This document shows positions 56,353 through 64,000 of a stretch of 64,000 nucleotides of DNA, one piece after another; position 1 is the stretch's first letter; every line of letters starts with the position of its first letter. Made by a program: the position numbers and the translations under genes. The notes under the pieces were generated by a model. It searched no databases and was not told the origin of the DNA. It worked only from the letters and a program-made list of their open reading frames with translations. The stretch is taken from assembly GCF_046156265.1 (NCBI RefSeq), contig NZ_JAWDIR010000005.1:1-64000 (forward strand). The letters are read 5' to 3'. The stretch is from CAMDHY01 sp046156265 (GTDB taxonomy: Bacteria; Pseudomonadota; Alphaproteobacteria; Rhizobiales; Segnochrobactraceae).

Positions 56353-57963
56353 ATGCCGATGCCGACCTCCGCCCTTCGCGCAGCCCGCGCATCGCGCCTC
56401 GCGAGTGCGCTCCTCGTCGCGGGCTTGCTCGGCGGCTGTGCCGTGGGGCCCGACTACAGCGCTCCAGCCATGCGGCTGCCGGCGAAATGGGGCATGGCGT
56501 CCCCGACGGTGGCGGTCACCGGCGAGGAGCCCGACAACCGGCCGCCGGAACTCGCCCGCTGGTGGGAGCGGCTCGGCGACAAGACGCTGAACCGGCTGAT
56601 CGACGAGGCCATCGCCGGCAATCTCGACGTCGCCACCGCCAAGGCCCGGGTTCGCCAGGCGCGCGCCACGCGCCGGGAGGCGTTCGGTGCGCTGGCGCCC
56701 TCGGTCGACGGCACGGGCAGCTATACCCGCGCCGGCAACGGCAGCAACGTCTCCGATACCGGCGACGTGACGGTGTCCGGTCCCTATGATTCCTTCGCGT
56801 TCGGGGTGAATGCGAGCTGGGAGCTCGATCTCTTCGGCGCGAACCGTCGCGCGGCGGAAGCGGCGACCTATGGCCTCGACGCCGCCGAGGAGACGCTGCG
56901 CAACACGCTGCTCACCCTGATCGGCGACGTCGCGACCTACTATGTCGAGGCGCGCGGCTATCAGGCCCGTGCCGCACTCGCCCGCCGCACCGCCGCCTCG
57001 CAGCGCGAGACGGCCGGATTGACCCGCACGAAGCTGCTGGCCGGTTCCGCCTCCGCCGTCGATGTTGCCAATGCCGAGGGGCAGGCGGCGAGTACCGAGG
57101 CCAACATCCCCGAACTCGAATCGAGCTACCAGCAGACGATCCACCAGCTCGCCATCCTGCTCGGCCAGCCGCCGAGCGCCCTCAACGAGGTGATGAAGCG
57201 CAAGGCGCCGATCCCGACGCCGGTCCGTGCGATCCCGCGGGGTGTGCCTGCGAACGTGCTCCTCTCGCGGCCGGACGTACGGCTCGCCGAGCGACAGTAC
57301 GCTCAGTACACGGCGAAGGTCGGCCAGGCCGAGGCCGCGCGCTACCCCGCCATCAGCCTGACCGGCGACGTCACCACGTCGGCGGCGAAGGTCGGCGACC
57401 TTGCGAAGAGCTCGAGCATCAGCTGGAGCTTCGGCCCGAGCCTCAGCATCCCGATCTTCAACGGTGGTCAGCTGAAGGCGGCGGTGGAATATGCGCAGGC
57501 AGAGCGCGACGCGTACTTCATCGCCTACCGCGCCGCCGTTCTCGGCGCCCTGCAGGACGTGGAGAATGCGAGCGTCGCGCTGCAGCAGGAGCGCCTGAAG
57601 TACCGCAGCCTCGATGCGTCCGCCGCGTCCTACCGACAGGCCGTCTCCCTCGCCCGAACCCTCTACCAGAGCGGCTCGTCGAGCTTCCTCGACGTGCTGG
57701 ATTCGGAGCGCTCGGCCTACTCCGCCGACGACACGCTGCTCGCCAGCCGGGTCGCCATCGCCACCGACTACATCGCGCTCAACAAGGCACTGGGTGGCGG
57801 CTGGACCGGCAAGGTCGACGACCGCACGCCGGCGGTGGTGGACACGCAGATGGCGCCGCGGCTGGTGTCGCTCGACCGCACCGGGCTCACCCGGCGCGAT
57901 CCGGAGAACCGCAGCCCCGACAAGGCCTTGGCACGGAAAGGGGCGGCGGGATCCGCGAGGTGA
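56353..57963 (+). CDS. RND efflux outer-membrane channel lipoprotein (OprM/NodT type)
   Basis: 536-aa outer-membrane factor. Lipobox LLVAGLLGGC gives an acylated Cys at about 29; two OEP repeats follow (ADLDLFGANRRAAEAA-like WELDLFGANRRAAEAATY, and LSIPIFNGGQLKAAVEYAQAE). GPDYSAPAMRLPAKW after the lipobox is characteristic of the NodT family. ATG 56353 is chosen since it directly precedes the signal peptide; ATG 56296 overlaps the pump gene and adds a non-signal extension. Third gene of the pump operon. Confidence 0.9.
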   Translation: MPMPTSALRAARASRLASALLVAGLLGGCAVGPDYSAPAMRLPAKWGMASPTVAVTGEEPDNRPPELARWWERLGDKTLNRLIDEAIAGNLDVATAKARVRQARATRREAFGALAPSVDGTGSYTRAGNGSNVSDTGDVTVSGPYDSFAFGVNASWELDLFGANRRAAEAATYGLDAAEETLRNTLLTLIGDVATYYVEARGYQARAALARRTAASQRETAGLTRTKLLAGSASAVDVANAEGQAASTEANIPELESSYQQTIHQLAILLGQPPSALNEVMKRKAPIPTPVRAIPRGVPANVLLSRPDVRLAERQYAQYTAKVGQAEAARYPAISLTGDVTTSAAKVGDLAKSSSISWSFGPSLSIPIFNGGQLKAAVEYAQAERDAYFIAYRAAVLGALQDVENASVALQQERLKYRSLDASAASYRQAVSLARTLYQSGSSSFLDVLDSERSAYSADDTLLASRVAIATDYIALNKALGGGWTGKVDDRTPAVVDTQMAPRLVSLDRTGLTRRDPENRSPDKALARKGAAGSAR

Positions 57964-58031
57964 GCCTCGGCGTCTATGCGCCAGGGAAGAGCCTGATTGC
58001 GACGTCGCAGACAGAGCGGCCGGCGGAGCCC

Positions 58032-58964
58032 TCAGCCGAGCCGCGTCCCCGCTGCCACCGGCGTGCCGCGCAGGAAGTCTGCCGCCGCCATCGGGCCCTT
58101 GCCGGCGCGCTGCACGGTGACGAGGCGCACCGCGCCCGTGCCGCAGGCGACGGTGAGCCCATCGTCGAGCGCCGTGCCCGGTGCGCCGGTACCCTCCGCC
58201 AAGGCGGTGCGGAGGACCTTCAGCCGCTCGACCTTGCCGCCGCGCTCGATCTCGCAGTAAGCGCCGGGGAAGGGCGACAGGCCGCGCACGTGGTCGTGCA
58301 CGGCTTGCGCCGGCAAGGACCAGTCGATGCGCGTCTCGGCGTTGGTCAGCTTCGCGGCGTAGGTGACGCCGTCCGCCGGCTGCGGCGTGCACTCCAGCCG
58401 GCCGGCGTCCAGTGCTGCCAGCGCCCGCACCATCAGCCCCGCGCCGAGCGGGGCGAGGCGGTCGTGCAACTCGCCCGCCGTCTCGTCCGGCCCGATCGAC
58501 GTGCGCTCGGTGAGGCAGACCGGGCCGGTGTCGAGGCCCTCGTCCATGCGCATCACCATCGCGCCCGTCTCCGCGTCGCCCGCCATCACCGCCCGGTTGA
58601 TCGGGGCGGCACCGCGCCACCGCGGCAGCAGCGAGGCGTGGAGATTGAGGCAGCCGTGGCGCGGCGCGTCCAGCACCGGCTTCGGCAGGATCAGCCCGTA
58701 GGCGACCACCACCGCGACGTCCGCCCCGTGCGCCGCAAACGTCGCCTGGTCGTCTGGATCGCGCAGCCGCGCCGGCGTCAGCACGGGCACGCCCAGCCGC
58801 TCCGCCGCTTCGTGCACGGCCGAGCGACGCTCCGCCATGCCGCGCCCGGCGGGGCGGGGCGCGCGCGTGTAGGCGGCGACGACGCGGTGCCCGGCGCCGG
58901 TGATCGCCTCGAGTGTCGGCACGGCGAAGTCCGGCGTGCCCATGAAGACGATTTTCAGCGGCAT
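58032..58964 (-). CDS. fmt: Methionyl-tRNA formyltransferase
   Basis: 310-aa enzyme formylating initiator Met-tRNA with 10-formyl-THF. Conserved: IVFMGTPDFAVPTLEAI at the start, VVVAYGLILPKPVLDAPRHG, the catalytic loop LNLHASLLPRWRGAAPINRA and GDAETGAMVMRMDEGLDTG; the C-terminal tRNA-binding domain is present. It follows def by 10 bp. Transcribed from a promoter just upstream of def. Confidence 0.96.
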   Translation of the reverse strand: MPLKIVFMGTPDFAVPTLEAITGAGHRVVAAYTRAPRPAGRGMAERRSAVHEAAERLGVPVLTPARLRDPDDQATFAAHGADVAVVVAYGLILPKPVLDAPRHGCLNLHASLLPRWRGAAPINRAVMAGDAETGAMVMRMDEGLDTGPVCLTERTSIGPDETAGELHDRLAPLGAGLMVRALAALDAGRLECTPQPADGVTYAAKLTNAETRIDWSLPAQAVHDHVRGLSPFPGAYCEIERGGKVERLKVLRTALAEGTGAPGTALDDGLTVACGTGAVRLVTVQRAGKGPMAAADFLRGTPVAAGTRLG

Positions 58965-58974
58965 CGCGCGCCGC

Positions 58975-59529
58975 TCACGCGGCGCCCATCTTGGTGCGCG
59001 GGGCGGGTCGAGCCGACGGCGCGTCCAGCTTCGCCTGCTTCTTCGCCCGCTTGACGATCAGCCCGCGCTTCAGCCGCGACAGGTGGTCGATGAAGAGGAC
59101 GCCGTTCAGGTGGTCGATCTCGTGCTGCAGGCAGGTGGCGAGCAGGCCGTCGGCCGTCATCTCGCCCTCGGCGCCGTCGCGGTCGAGGAAGCGCAGGCGG
59201 ATCTCGGCCGGACGCTCCACCTCGGCATATTCCTCCGGGATCGACAGGCAGCCTTCCTCGTGCGTCGACAGCGCCTCGGACGACCAGACGATCTCCGGGT
59301 TGATGAAGGCCATCGGGTTGGGCGGCGCGTCGCCCTTGGCGACGTCGAGCACCAGAAGCCGCTTCGGCACGGCGATCTGCACGGCGGCGAGCCCGATGCC
59401 GGGCGCGTCGTACATGGTGTCGAACATGTCCTCGATCAGCGCGCGCAACTCCGCGTCCACCTTGTGGATCGGATCGCTCGTCTGCCGCAGCATCGGATCG
59501 GGAAGCCGGATGATCTCGCGTATCGCCAT
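58975..59529 (-). CDS. def: Peptide deformylase
   Basis: 184-aa Fe/Zn enzyme removing the formyl group from nascent proteins. The three signature motifs are present: GIGLAAVQIAV, EGCLSIPEEYAEV and QHEIDHLNGVLF. The Lys/Ala-rich C-terminal tail is typical of proteobacterial enzymes. The ATG at 59529 lies only about 6 nt beyond a well-formed -10 box, with no ribosome site, so the transcript may be leaderless. Divergent from rmuC. Confidence 0.96.
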   Translation of the reverse strand: MAIREIIRLPDPMLRQTSDPIHKVDAELRALIEDMFDTMYDAPGIGLAAVQIAVPKRLLVLDVAKGDAPPNPMAFINPEIVWSSEALSTHEEGCLSIPEEYAEVERPAEIRLRFLDRDGAEGEMTADGLLATCLQHEIDHLNGVLFIDHLSRLKRGLIVKRAKKQAKLDAPSARPAPRTKMGAA

Positions 59530-59535
59530 TTTCGC

Positions 59536-59564
59536 TAGATATGAAACCGCGCATTCCCGGTCAA
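59536..59564 (-). promoter_or_regulatory. Sigma70-like promoter of def-fmt
   Basis: On the minus strand TTGACC (59564-59559) and TATCTA (59541-59536) are separated by exactly 17 bp. A start 6-7 nt after the -10 box would coincide with the def ATG at 59529, suggesting leaderless translation. Confidence 0.65.
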
Positions 59565-59619
59565 TCGGGATGCCGGCGCGGCGAATCGCGTGGGTCGCGA
59601 ATCGGCGTAAAGCAGGGGC

Positions 59620-60819
59620 ATGTTCGAAGGGCCCCTCGCCGAACCGCTGTTCATGCTCGGCAGCCGCGCCGTGCTCGTCGGCGAGGTCGCGCTCGCTGCA
59701 GCAGTCGTGCTCGGGGTGCTCCTCGTCGTCACCCTGATGGCGCTGCGCAAGGCGGCCCGCGCGGGTCTCGAAGCCGAACTCATCGCGGCCGAGCGGACCG
59801 AGGTGCTGGAGGATCGCATCGGCGAGCTCCTGCGCGTGCAGTCGGAGACCTCCGGCCGCCTCCAGACGATGGCCGAGGTGCTCGGCTCCCGCCAGAGCGA
59901 CCTCGCCCGGCTGGTGGGGGAGCGCCTCGACGGCCTCGGCCACCGGCTCGGCCAGTCGATGGCGGAGACGACGAAGTCGACCCACGCCAACCTCACCCAG
60001 CTGAACGAGCGCCTCGCCGTCATCGACCGCGCCCAGGACACCATCGCCAAGCTCTCCGGCCACGTCGTCGCGCTGGAAAAGATCTTCGCCGACAAGCAGA
60101 CCCGCGGCGCCTTCGGCCAGGGGCGGATGGAGGCGATCGTCCGCGACGCGCTGCCCACCGGCGCCTACGAGTTCCAGGCGACGCTGTCGAACGGCACCCG
60201 GCCCGACTGCCTGGTGCGGCTGTCGAACGGCCAGCCGCCGCTCGCCATCGACGCGAAGTTCCCGCTCGAGGCCTACAACCGCATCCGCGCCGCCGACCGG
60301 CCGGAGCTCGCCAAGGCTGCCGAAACGCAGTTCCGCCGCGACCTCGGCAAGCACGTCGACGACATCAGCGCCCGCTACCTCATCCCCGGCGAGACGCAGG
60401 ACACCGCCTTCCTGTTCGTGCCGTCGGAATCGGTGTTCGCCGAGATCCACGAGCGCTTCGAGGATATCATCGCCCGCGCAGGCGCCGCCCGCGTCGTCAT
60501 TGTCTCGCCGTCGCTGCTCGTCCTGTCGGTGCAGGTGGTGCAGGCCATCCTGCGCGACGAGCGCATGCGCGAGCAGGCCCACATCGTCCAGGCCGAGGTG
60601 CGCCGCCTCGTCGAGGACGTCGTGCGCCTGCACGAGCGCACGCTCGCGCTGCAGAAGCACATCGCCCAGGCCGGCGGCGACCTCGATCTGATCGTCGTCT
60701 CCGCCGACAAGATCCGCCGCCGCGGTGGTCGCCTCGAGGCGCTCGATCTCGACGAACCGGCCGGCGAACCTCTAGGCTCGGCCAATCCCTCCGACGACGG
60801 CCGTCGCGCCGCGTCCTGA
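59620..60819 (+). CDS. rmuC: DNA recombination protein RmuC
   Basis: 399-aa protein with an N-terminal membrane helix (VALAAAVVLGVLLVVTLMAL), a long coiled coil (about 40-135) and the conserved RmuC nuclease-like domain (about 145-370: KTRGAFGQGRMEAIVRDALP-like segment, LAIDAKFPLEAYNRI, DTAFLFVPSESVFAEI). RmuC limits inversions at short repeats and has been linked to defence of genome stability. Divergent from def; ghrA follows on the same strand 26 bp later. Confidence 0.92.
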   Translation: MFEGPLAEPLFMLGSRAVLVGEVALAAAVVLGVLLVVTLMALRKAARAGLEAELIAAERTEVLEDRIGELLRVQSETSGRLQTMAEVLGSRQSDLARLVGERLDGLGHRLGQSMAETTKSTHANLTQLNERLAVIDRAQDTIAKLSGHVVALEKIFADKQTRGAFGQGRMEAIVRDALPTGAYEFQATLSNGTRPDCLVRLSNGQPPLAIDAKFPLEAYNRIRAADRPELAKAAETQFRRDLGKHVDDISARYLIPGETQDTAFLFVPSESVFAEIHERFEDIIARAGAARVVIVSPSLLVLSVQVVQAILRDERMREQAHIVQAEVRRLVEDVVRLHERTLALQKHIAQAGGDLDLIVVSADKIRRRGGRLEALDLDEPAGEPLGSANPSDDGRRAAS

Positions 60820-60845
60820 CCCTTCACATCACGATCGAGGCGGCG

Positions 60846-61790
60846 ATGACGATCCTCTTGTCGACGGGAATCTGGCCGGTGGAAGACTGGCAGCGGCCGC
60901 TGGCGAAGCTCGCCCCGGAGCGCCGCGTCGTCGTCGCCGGCCGCGACGACTACGACCCCGCCGAGGTGCGCTACGCGCTGGCCTGGAAGCCGCCGGAGGG
61001 CCTCCTCGCCGGCCTGCCGAACCTTGCCGCGATCTTCTCGCTCGGCGCCGGCGTCGACCACATCCTCGGCGATCCGACGCTGCCGGACGTGCCGCTCGCC
61101 CGCATCGTCGACCCGGACCTGACGATGCGCATGACCGAGTGGGTGGTGCTGCAGGTGCTGTTCCACCACCGCAAGACCTTCGGCTACATGCGCCAGCAGC
61201 GGGAGCGGCACTGGGACGAGATCCGCCAGCCGGCGGCGAAGGACGTGCGGGTTGGCGTCATGGGCCTCGGCGTGCTTGGCCGCGACGCGGTGGAGGTGAT
61301 CGCCCGCCTCGGCTTCGACACCGCCGGCTGGAGCCGCTCCCCGCAGGAGATCCCTGGCGTCGCCTGCTTCCACGGGAAGGAAGGCTTCGACGCCTTCCTC
61401 GCCCGCACCGACATCCTGGTCTGCCTGCTGCCGCTGACGCCGGAGACGCAAGGCCTGATCGACCGCCGGCTCTTGTCGAAGCTGCCGCGCGACGGCGCGC
61501 TCGGCGGCGCGGTGCTGATCAACGCCGGCCGCGGCGGCCAGCAGGTCGCGGCCGACGTGCTCGCGGCCCTCGACGATGGCACGCTGATCGGCGCCAGCCT
61601 CGACGTCTTCGAGACGGAGCCGCTGCCGAACGACAGCCCGTTCTGGTCGCATCCGAAGGTGCTCGTCTACCCGCACGTCGCCGCCGTCAGCGACGCCAAC
61701 GCGCTGACCCGCCTCATCCTCAGCCAGATCGAGCGTGTCGAGGCCGGCCTGCCGCCCGAGCACCTCGTCGATCGCGCCCGCGGCTACTGA
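60846..61790 (+). CDS. ghrA: Glyoxylate/hydroxypyruvate reductase A (D-2-hydroxyacid dehydrogenase family)
   Basis: 314-aa NAD(P)H-dependent reductase. Rossmann motif VRVGVMGLGVLGRDAVEVIA with WSRSPQEIPGV (Ser/Arg after the second strand suggests NADPH preference), catalytic Arg in LINAGRGGQQV, Glu in VFETEPLP and His in VYPHVAAVS. The GhrA-type start LLSTGIWPVEDWQRPLAK and FSLGAGVDHIL agree. ATG 60846 follows GAGG. Reduces glyoxylate and hydroxypyruvate; part of C2 metabolism. Confidence 0.92.
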   Translation: MTILLSTGIWPVEDWQRPLAKLAPERRVVVAGRDDYDPAEVRYALAWKPPEGLLAGLPNLAAIFSLGAGVDHILGDPTLPDVPLARIVDPDLTMRMTEWVVLQVLFHHRKTFGYMRQQRERHWDEIRQPAAKDVRVGVMGLGVLGRDAVEVIARLGFDTAGWSRSPQEIPGVACFHGKEGFDAFLARTDILVCLLPLTPETQGLIDRRLLSKLPRDGALGGAVLINAGRGGQQVAADVLAALDDGTLIGASLDVFETEPLPNDSPFWSHPKVLVYPHVAAVSDANALTRLILSQIERVEAGLPPEHLVDRARGY

Positions 61791-61967
61791 CGCTCCGACC
61801 CCGCGGACTGCCTGTGAAGCAACCCTGTGGCTTCCGTGTGCAGGTGCGGTATAGTGGAAGGCGAGGCTGTGAGGCGTCACAGGATCCGCGGGGCGGACCG
61901 ACGCTGGCCCATGCATCTTCGAAATCGTCCGACAATCGGCGCGGATGCAGCAGGTGGCCGCTCACCA

Positions 61968-63023
61968 ATGGCAAAGAAGCCGCGGAAATCCAGGAAGCAG
62001 AAGGGCGGCGAGGCCGAAGTCGAGCGCTTCCGCGACGAGCTCGGACCGTTCGTCGTCTCTGCCGAGACGACGCGGATGGCGATGGTCTTCACCAACGCCA
62101 AAGAGGCCGGCAACCCGATCGTCTTCGCCAATGACAGCTTTCTCGAGCTGACCGGCTACGAGCGAGACGAGGTGCTGGGGCAGAATTTCGATTTCCTGAC
62201 GGTGCACAACACCAGCACGGAGGCGCTGGCGAAAGTCCAGGCGGCGCTGGATGGCAAGCCGAGCGGCGATATCGAGATCCTCTATCACCGCAAGGACAAC
62301 AGCGAGTTCCTTGCGGCGGTCTTCATCTGCCCGGTGCGCGACGAGAGTGACAAGGTCGTCCAGTATTTCGCGTCGTTCGTCGATCTGACGCGGCACCGGG
62401 ACGCGGAACAGCACCTGCAGGCGCTGATCAATGAGCTCAATCACCGCGTCAAGAACACGCTCGCGACGGTTCAGGCCATCGTTCGCCAGGTCCTGCGGAC
62501 CGAACCCGACCCCATCGTCGCGCGCGAGGCGATCGAGTCCCGGCTGTTCGCGCTGTCGCGATCTCACGACCTTTTGACGCGCGAGAACTGGCGGGGGGCT
62601 GGTCTGCGCGATGTCCTGGAAACGGCGCTGGCGCCCTTCGGCGTCGTGGCGGGCCAGGACTCGCGGCTGGCGATCTCCGGCGACAACCTCCGCTTTCCGC
62701 CGAGAACCGCCCTGGCGCTCGGCATCGCGTTCAACGAACTCGCGACCAACGCGGTGAAGTACGGGGCGTTCGCGAACGCGATGGGTACGGTCGACGTTAC
62801 CTGGTCGGTGGAGGCGACGCAGGGTGGGGATCGGGTGTTGCTGCGCTGGCAGGAGACGTCCGGACCGACCGTCGCGCCGCCCGTCCGCAAGGGCTTCGGA
62901 TCACAGATGATCGAACGCGGCCTGGCACAGGAACTGAACGGTACTGTGCATCTCGACTATCGGCCGGAAGGATTGGTCTGCACCATGGAATTTCTCGCGC
63001 CCCAAGACCCAGCGCATGGATAG
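61968..63023 (+). CDS. HWE-type histidine kinase with Cys-less LOV-like PAS domain
   Basis: 351-aa soluble sensor kinase. A PAS/LOV-like domain occupies residues about 33-145 (GNPIVFANDSFLELTGYERDEV). The position of the photoactive LOV cysteine (GxNCRFL) reads GQNFDFL, with Phe74 instead of Cys, so flavin photochemistry of the usual type is not expected. The kinase part has phospho-His159 in INELNHRVKNTLATVQAIV, the HWE features HDLLTRENW...E (His200, Trp208, Glu218) and N box FNELATNAVKYG. ATG 61968 is chosen from the domain start and AGGTGG upstream; longer in-frame starts exist. It overlaps the receiver gene by 8 bp. Confidence 0.87.
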   Translation: MAKKPRKSRKQKGGEAEVERFRDELGPFVVSAETTRMAMVFTNAKEAGNPIVFANDSFLELTGYERDEVLGQNFDFLTVHNTSTEALAKVQAALDGKPSGDIEILYHRKDNSEFLAAVFICPVRDESDKVVQYFASFVDLTRHRDAEQHLQALINELNHRVKNTLATVQAIVRQVLRTEPDPIVAREAIESRLFALSRSHDLLTRENWRGAGLRDVLETALAPFGVVAGQDSRLAISGDNLRFPPRTALALGIAFNELATNAVKYGAFANAMGTVDVTWSVEATQGGDRVLLRWQETSGPTVAPPVRKGFGSQMIERGLAQELNGTVHLDYRPEGLVCTMEFLAPQDPAHG

Positions 63024-63381
63024 GTTTCTGACCGGTCGCCGCGTTCTCGTCGTCGAAGATGAAGTGCTGATCCTGATGATGATCGAAGAGATGCTCGCCG
63101 ACCTCGGTTGCGAGTCCATCGCCTCCGCCTCGATGGCCGCCACCGCGGTCGCCATGGTCGAAGCCGACGCCTTCGACGTCGCGATGCTCGACATGAACCT
63201 CAATGGCAAGAGCAGCCTGCCCGTCGCCAGGGCGCTCGCGGTGCGCGGCGTGCCCTTCGTCTTTTCGACTGGCAACAGCGTCGATGACGTGTGGGACGGC
63301 TTCGCGGACCGGCCCGTGCTCAGGAAGCCGTTCCGGTTCGAGGAACTGGCCGGGTCATTGACCCGGGCTCTCGCCGGCTGA
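63016..63381 (+). CDS. Single-domain response regulator paired with the HWE kinase
   Basis: 121-aa receiver without output domain. Acid pocket VLVVEDEVLILMMIEEM, phosphoacceptor Asp59 in FDVAMLDMNLNGKSS, switch Ser/Thr in FVFSTGNS and Lys104 in LRKPFRFEEL. The overlap with the kinase gene (8 bp) indicates a cognate pair. The receiver type (Rhizobiales short receivers of the LovR/GSR kind) often acts as a phosphate sink or stress relay, but no PhyR/NepR genes are visible here. Confidence 0.85.
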   Translation: MDRFLTGRRVLVVEDEVLILMMIEEMLADLGCESIASASMAATAVAMVEADAFDVAMLDMNLNGKSSLPVARALAVRGVPFVFSTGNSVDDVWDGFADRPVLRKPFRFEELAGSLTRALAG

Positions 63382-63591
63382 GAGTCCGGCGGGTGCGGAG
63401 AGCCGTCGTTCCGGGCTTCGGGTGCGGCGGATAGGGGGCGTGCGGCTCGGACGAGGCAACCGCATCGCCGACTGCCGCGGGACGTGCGACCCCTGATCCT
63501 GGCCGTGGGGCCGCCGCCGCCCTTTACAGCCGACCGCCCGCCGCCGCACGCTGACGCCTCCCGGCCCCCCTGTCTCGGTGAGTGCGATCCC

Positions 63592-64000
63592 ATGCGTGAT
63601 CCCGACCCCCGCGAGCCCTATCCCCGCGATCTCGTCGGCTACGGCCGCACGCCGCCGAACCCCGAGTGGCCGGGCGGCGCCCGTGTCGCCGTGCAGGTCG
63701 TGCTGAACTACGAGGAGGGCGGAGAAAACGCCGTCATCCACGGCGACGCCGCCTCGGAAGCCTTCCTGTCCGACATCGTCGGCGCCGCGCCGTGGCCGGG
63801 CCAGCGCCACATGAACATGGAGTCGATCTACGAATACGGCTCGCGGGCCGGCTTCTGGAGGATCTGGCGGCTGTTCACCCGCCTCGGCCTGCCGCTCACG
63901 GTCTACGGCGTCGCCACCGCGCTCGCCCGCAATCCCGAGGCCGTCGCCGCCATGAAGGAGGCCGGCTGGGAGATCGCCTCGCACGGCCTCAAGTGGATCG
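63592..64000 (+). CDS. puuE: Allantoinase PuuE-type polysaccharide deacetylase-like protein (5' part)
   Basis: First 136 codons; the gene runs off the right edge. RDLVGYGRTPPNPEWPGGAR, VQVVLNYEEGGENAVIHGD and MNMESIYEYGSRAGFWRIWR match PuuE, a cofactor-independent allantoinase of purine breakdown with a polysaccharide-deacetylase fold, and the HGLKW at the edge is part of the active site. ATG 63592 lies 210 bp after the receiver stop. Uracil/urate neighbours cannot be seen; its continuation would decide whether a full purine catabolic operon follows. Confidence 0.85.
   Translation, partial: MRDPDPREPYPRDLVGYGRTPPNPEWPGGARVAVQVVLNYEEGGENAVIHGDAASEAFLSDIVGAAPWPGQRHMNMESIYEYGSRAGFWRIWRLFTRLGLPLTVYGVATALARNPEAVAAMKEAGWEIASHGLKWI

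Noticed and set aside
1..64000. tRNA, rRNA, CRISPR array, transposase or prophage genes
   Set aside because: I looked for T-loop-like GTTCGA contexts, regularly spaced repeats and DDE/integrase motifs by eye and saw none that hold up. Short degenerate elements could have been missed.

Overview
The window is a GC-rich chromosomal segment (third codon positions almost all G/C) of an alphaproteobacterium, most likely a member of the Hyphomicrobiales (Rhizobiales). The evidence is the company of genes: a haem-PAS FixL with FixJ and FixK next to a ccoNOQP-ccoGHIS cluster, a BamF-like (DUF3035) lipoprotein beside lspA and paired M16 peptidases, a DUF1036 protein coupled to pyruvate kinase, an HWE-type histidine kinase, and DUF1244. 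I found no rRNA, tRNA, CRISPR array, transposase or phage gene. The density is typical of a bacterial chromosome, with many ATGA/GTGA/TTGA overlaps and several non-ATG starts (GTG, TTG and one apparent CTG).

Layout. 1-7.6 kb: a catabolic/regulatory block with a polyamine-type ABC binding protein, an XRE-cupin regulator, a HisD-family dehydrogenase resembling sulfopropanediol dehydrogenases, AraC and DeoR regulators, and two tandem choline-kinase-like phosphotransferases. 7.9-12.8 kb: three tandem C-N hydrolases (amidase, M20 carbamoylase type, and a homologue of the large subunit of N,N-dimethylformamidase). 12.8-15.7 kb: homogentisate dioxygenase, an FAH-family hydrolase and a divergent MarR regulator. 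15.8-30.3 kb: a microaerobic respiration island with hemN, ccoNOQP, ccoGHIS, a CcoA-like copper importer, a FixT-like single receiver, fixJ, fixL and fixK. FNR/FixK boxes lie upstream of hemN, ccoN and the receiver. 30.4-35.5 kb: an acyl-CoA synthetase/GNAT fusion, galM, a GNAT protein and a LysE exporter. 35.6-41.6 kb: pepA-lspA-(BamF-like lipoprotein)-M16-M16, closed by a clear intrinsic terminator. 41.8-49.8 kb: an orphan Flp-like pilin, an alpha/beta hydrolase, a membrane CBS protein, phosphohexomutase, pyruvate kinase with DUF1036, an EamA transporter, N-formylglutamate amidohydrolase and DUF1244. 50.2-59.5 kb: truA, then a TetR-RND efflux cassette that separates truA from fmt-def. 59.6-64 kb: rmuC, ghrA, an HWE kinase with a Cys-less LOV-like PAS domain and its receiver, and the start of puuE.

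How it works together. Low oxygen would de-repress haem-bound FixL, which phosphorylates FixJ. FixJ would raise FixK, and FixK would turn on the cbb3 oxidase, anaerobic haem synthesis and the stand-alone receiver (candidate feedback inhibitor). The CcoA-like importer and CcoI would supply copper to the oxidase. The most interesting unexplained parts are the DMFase-like amide hydrolase cluster, the CcoA-like gene with exactly spaced metal motifs, the FixT candidate, and the repeated TGTGGA palindromes upstream of the DeoR gene.
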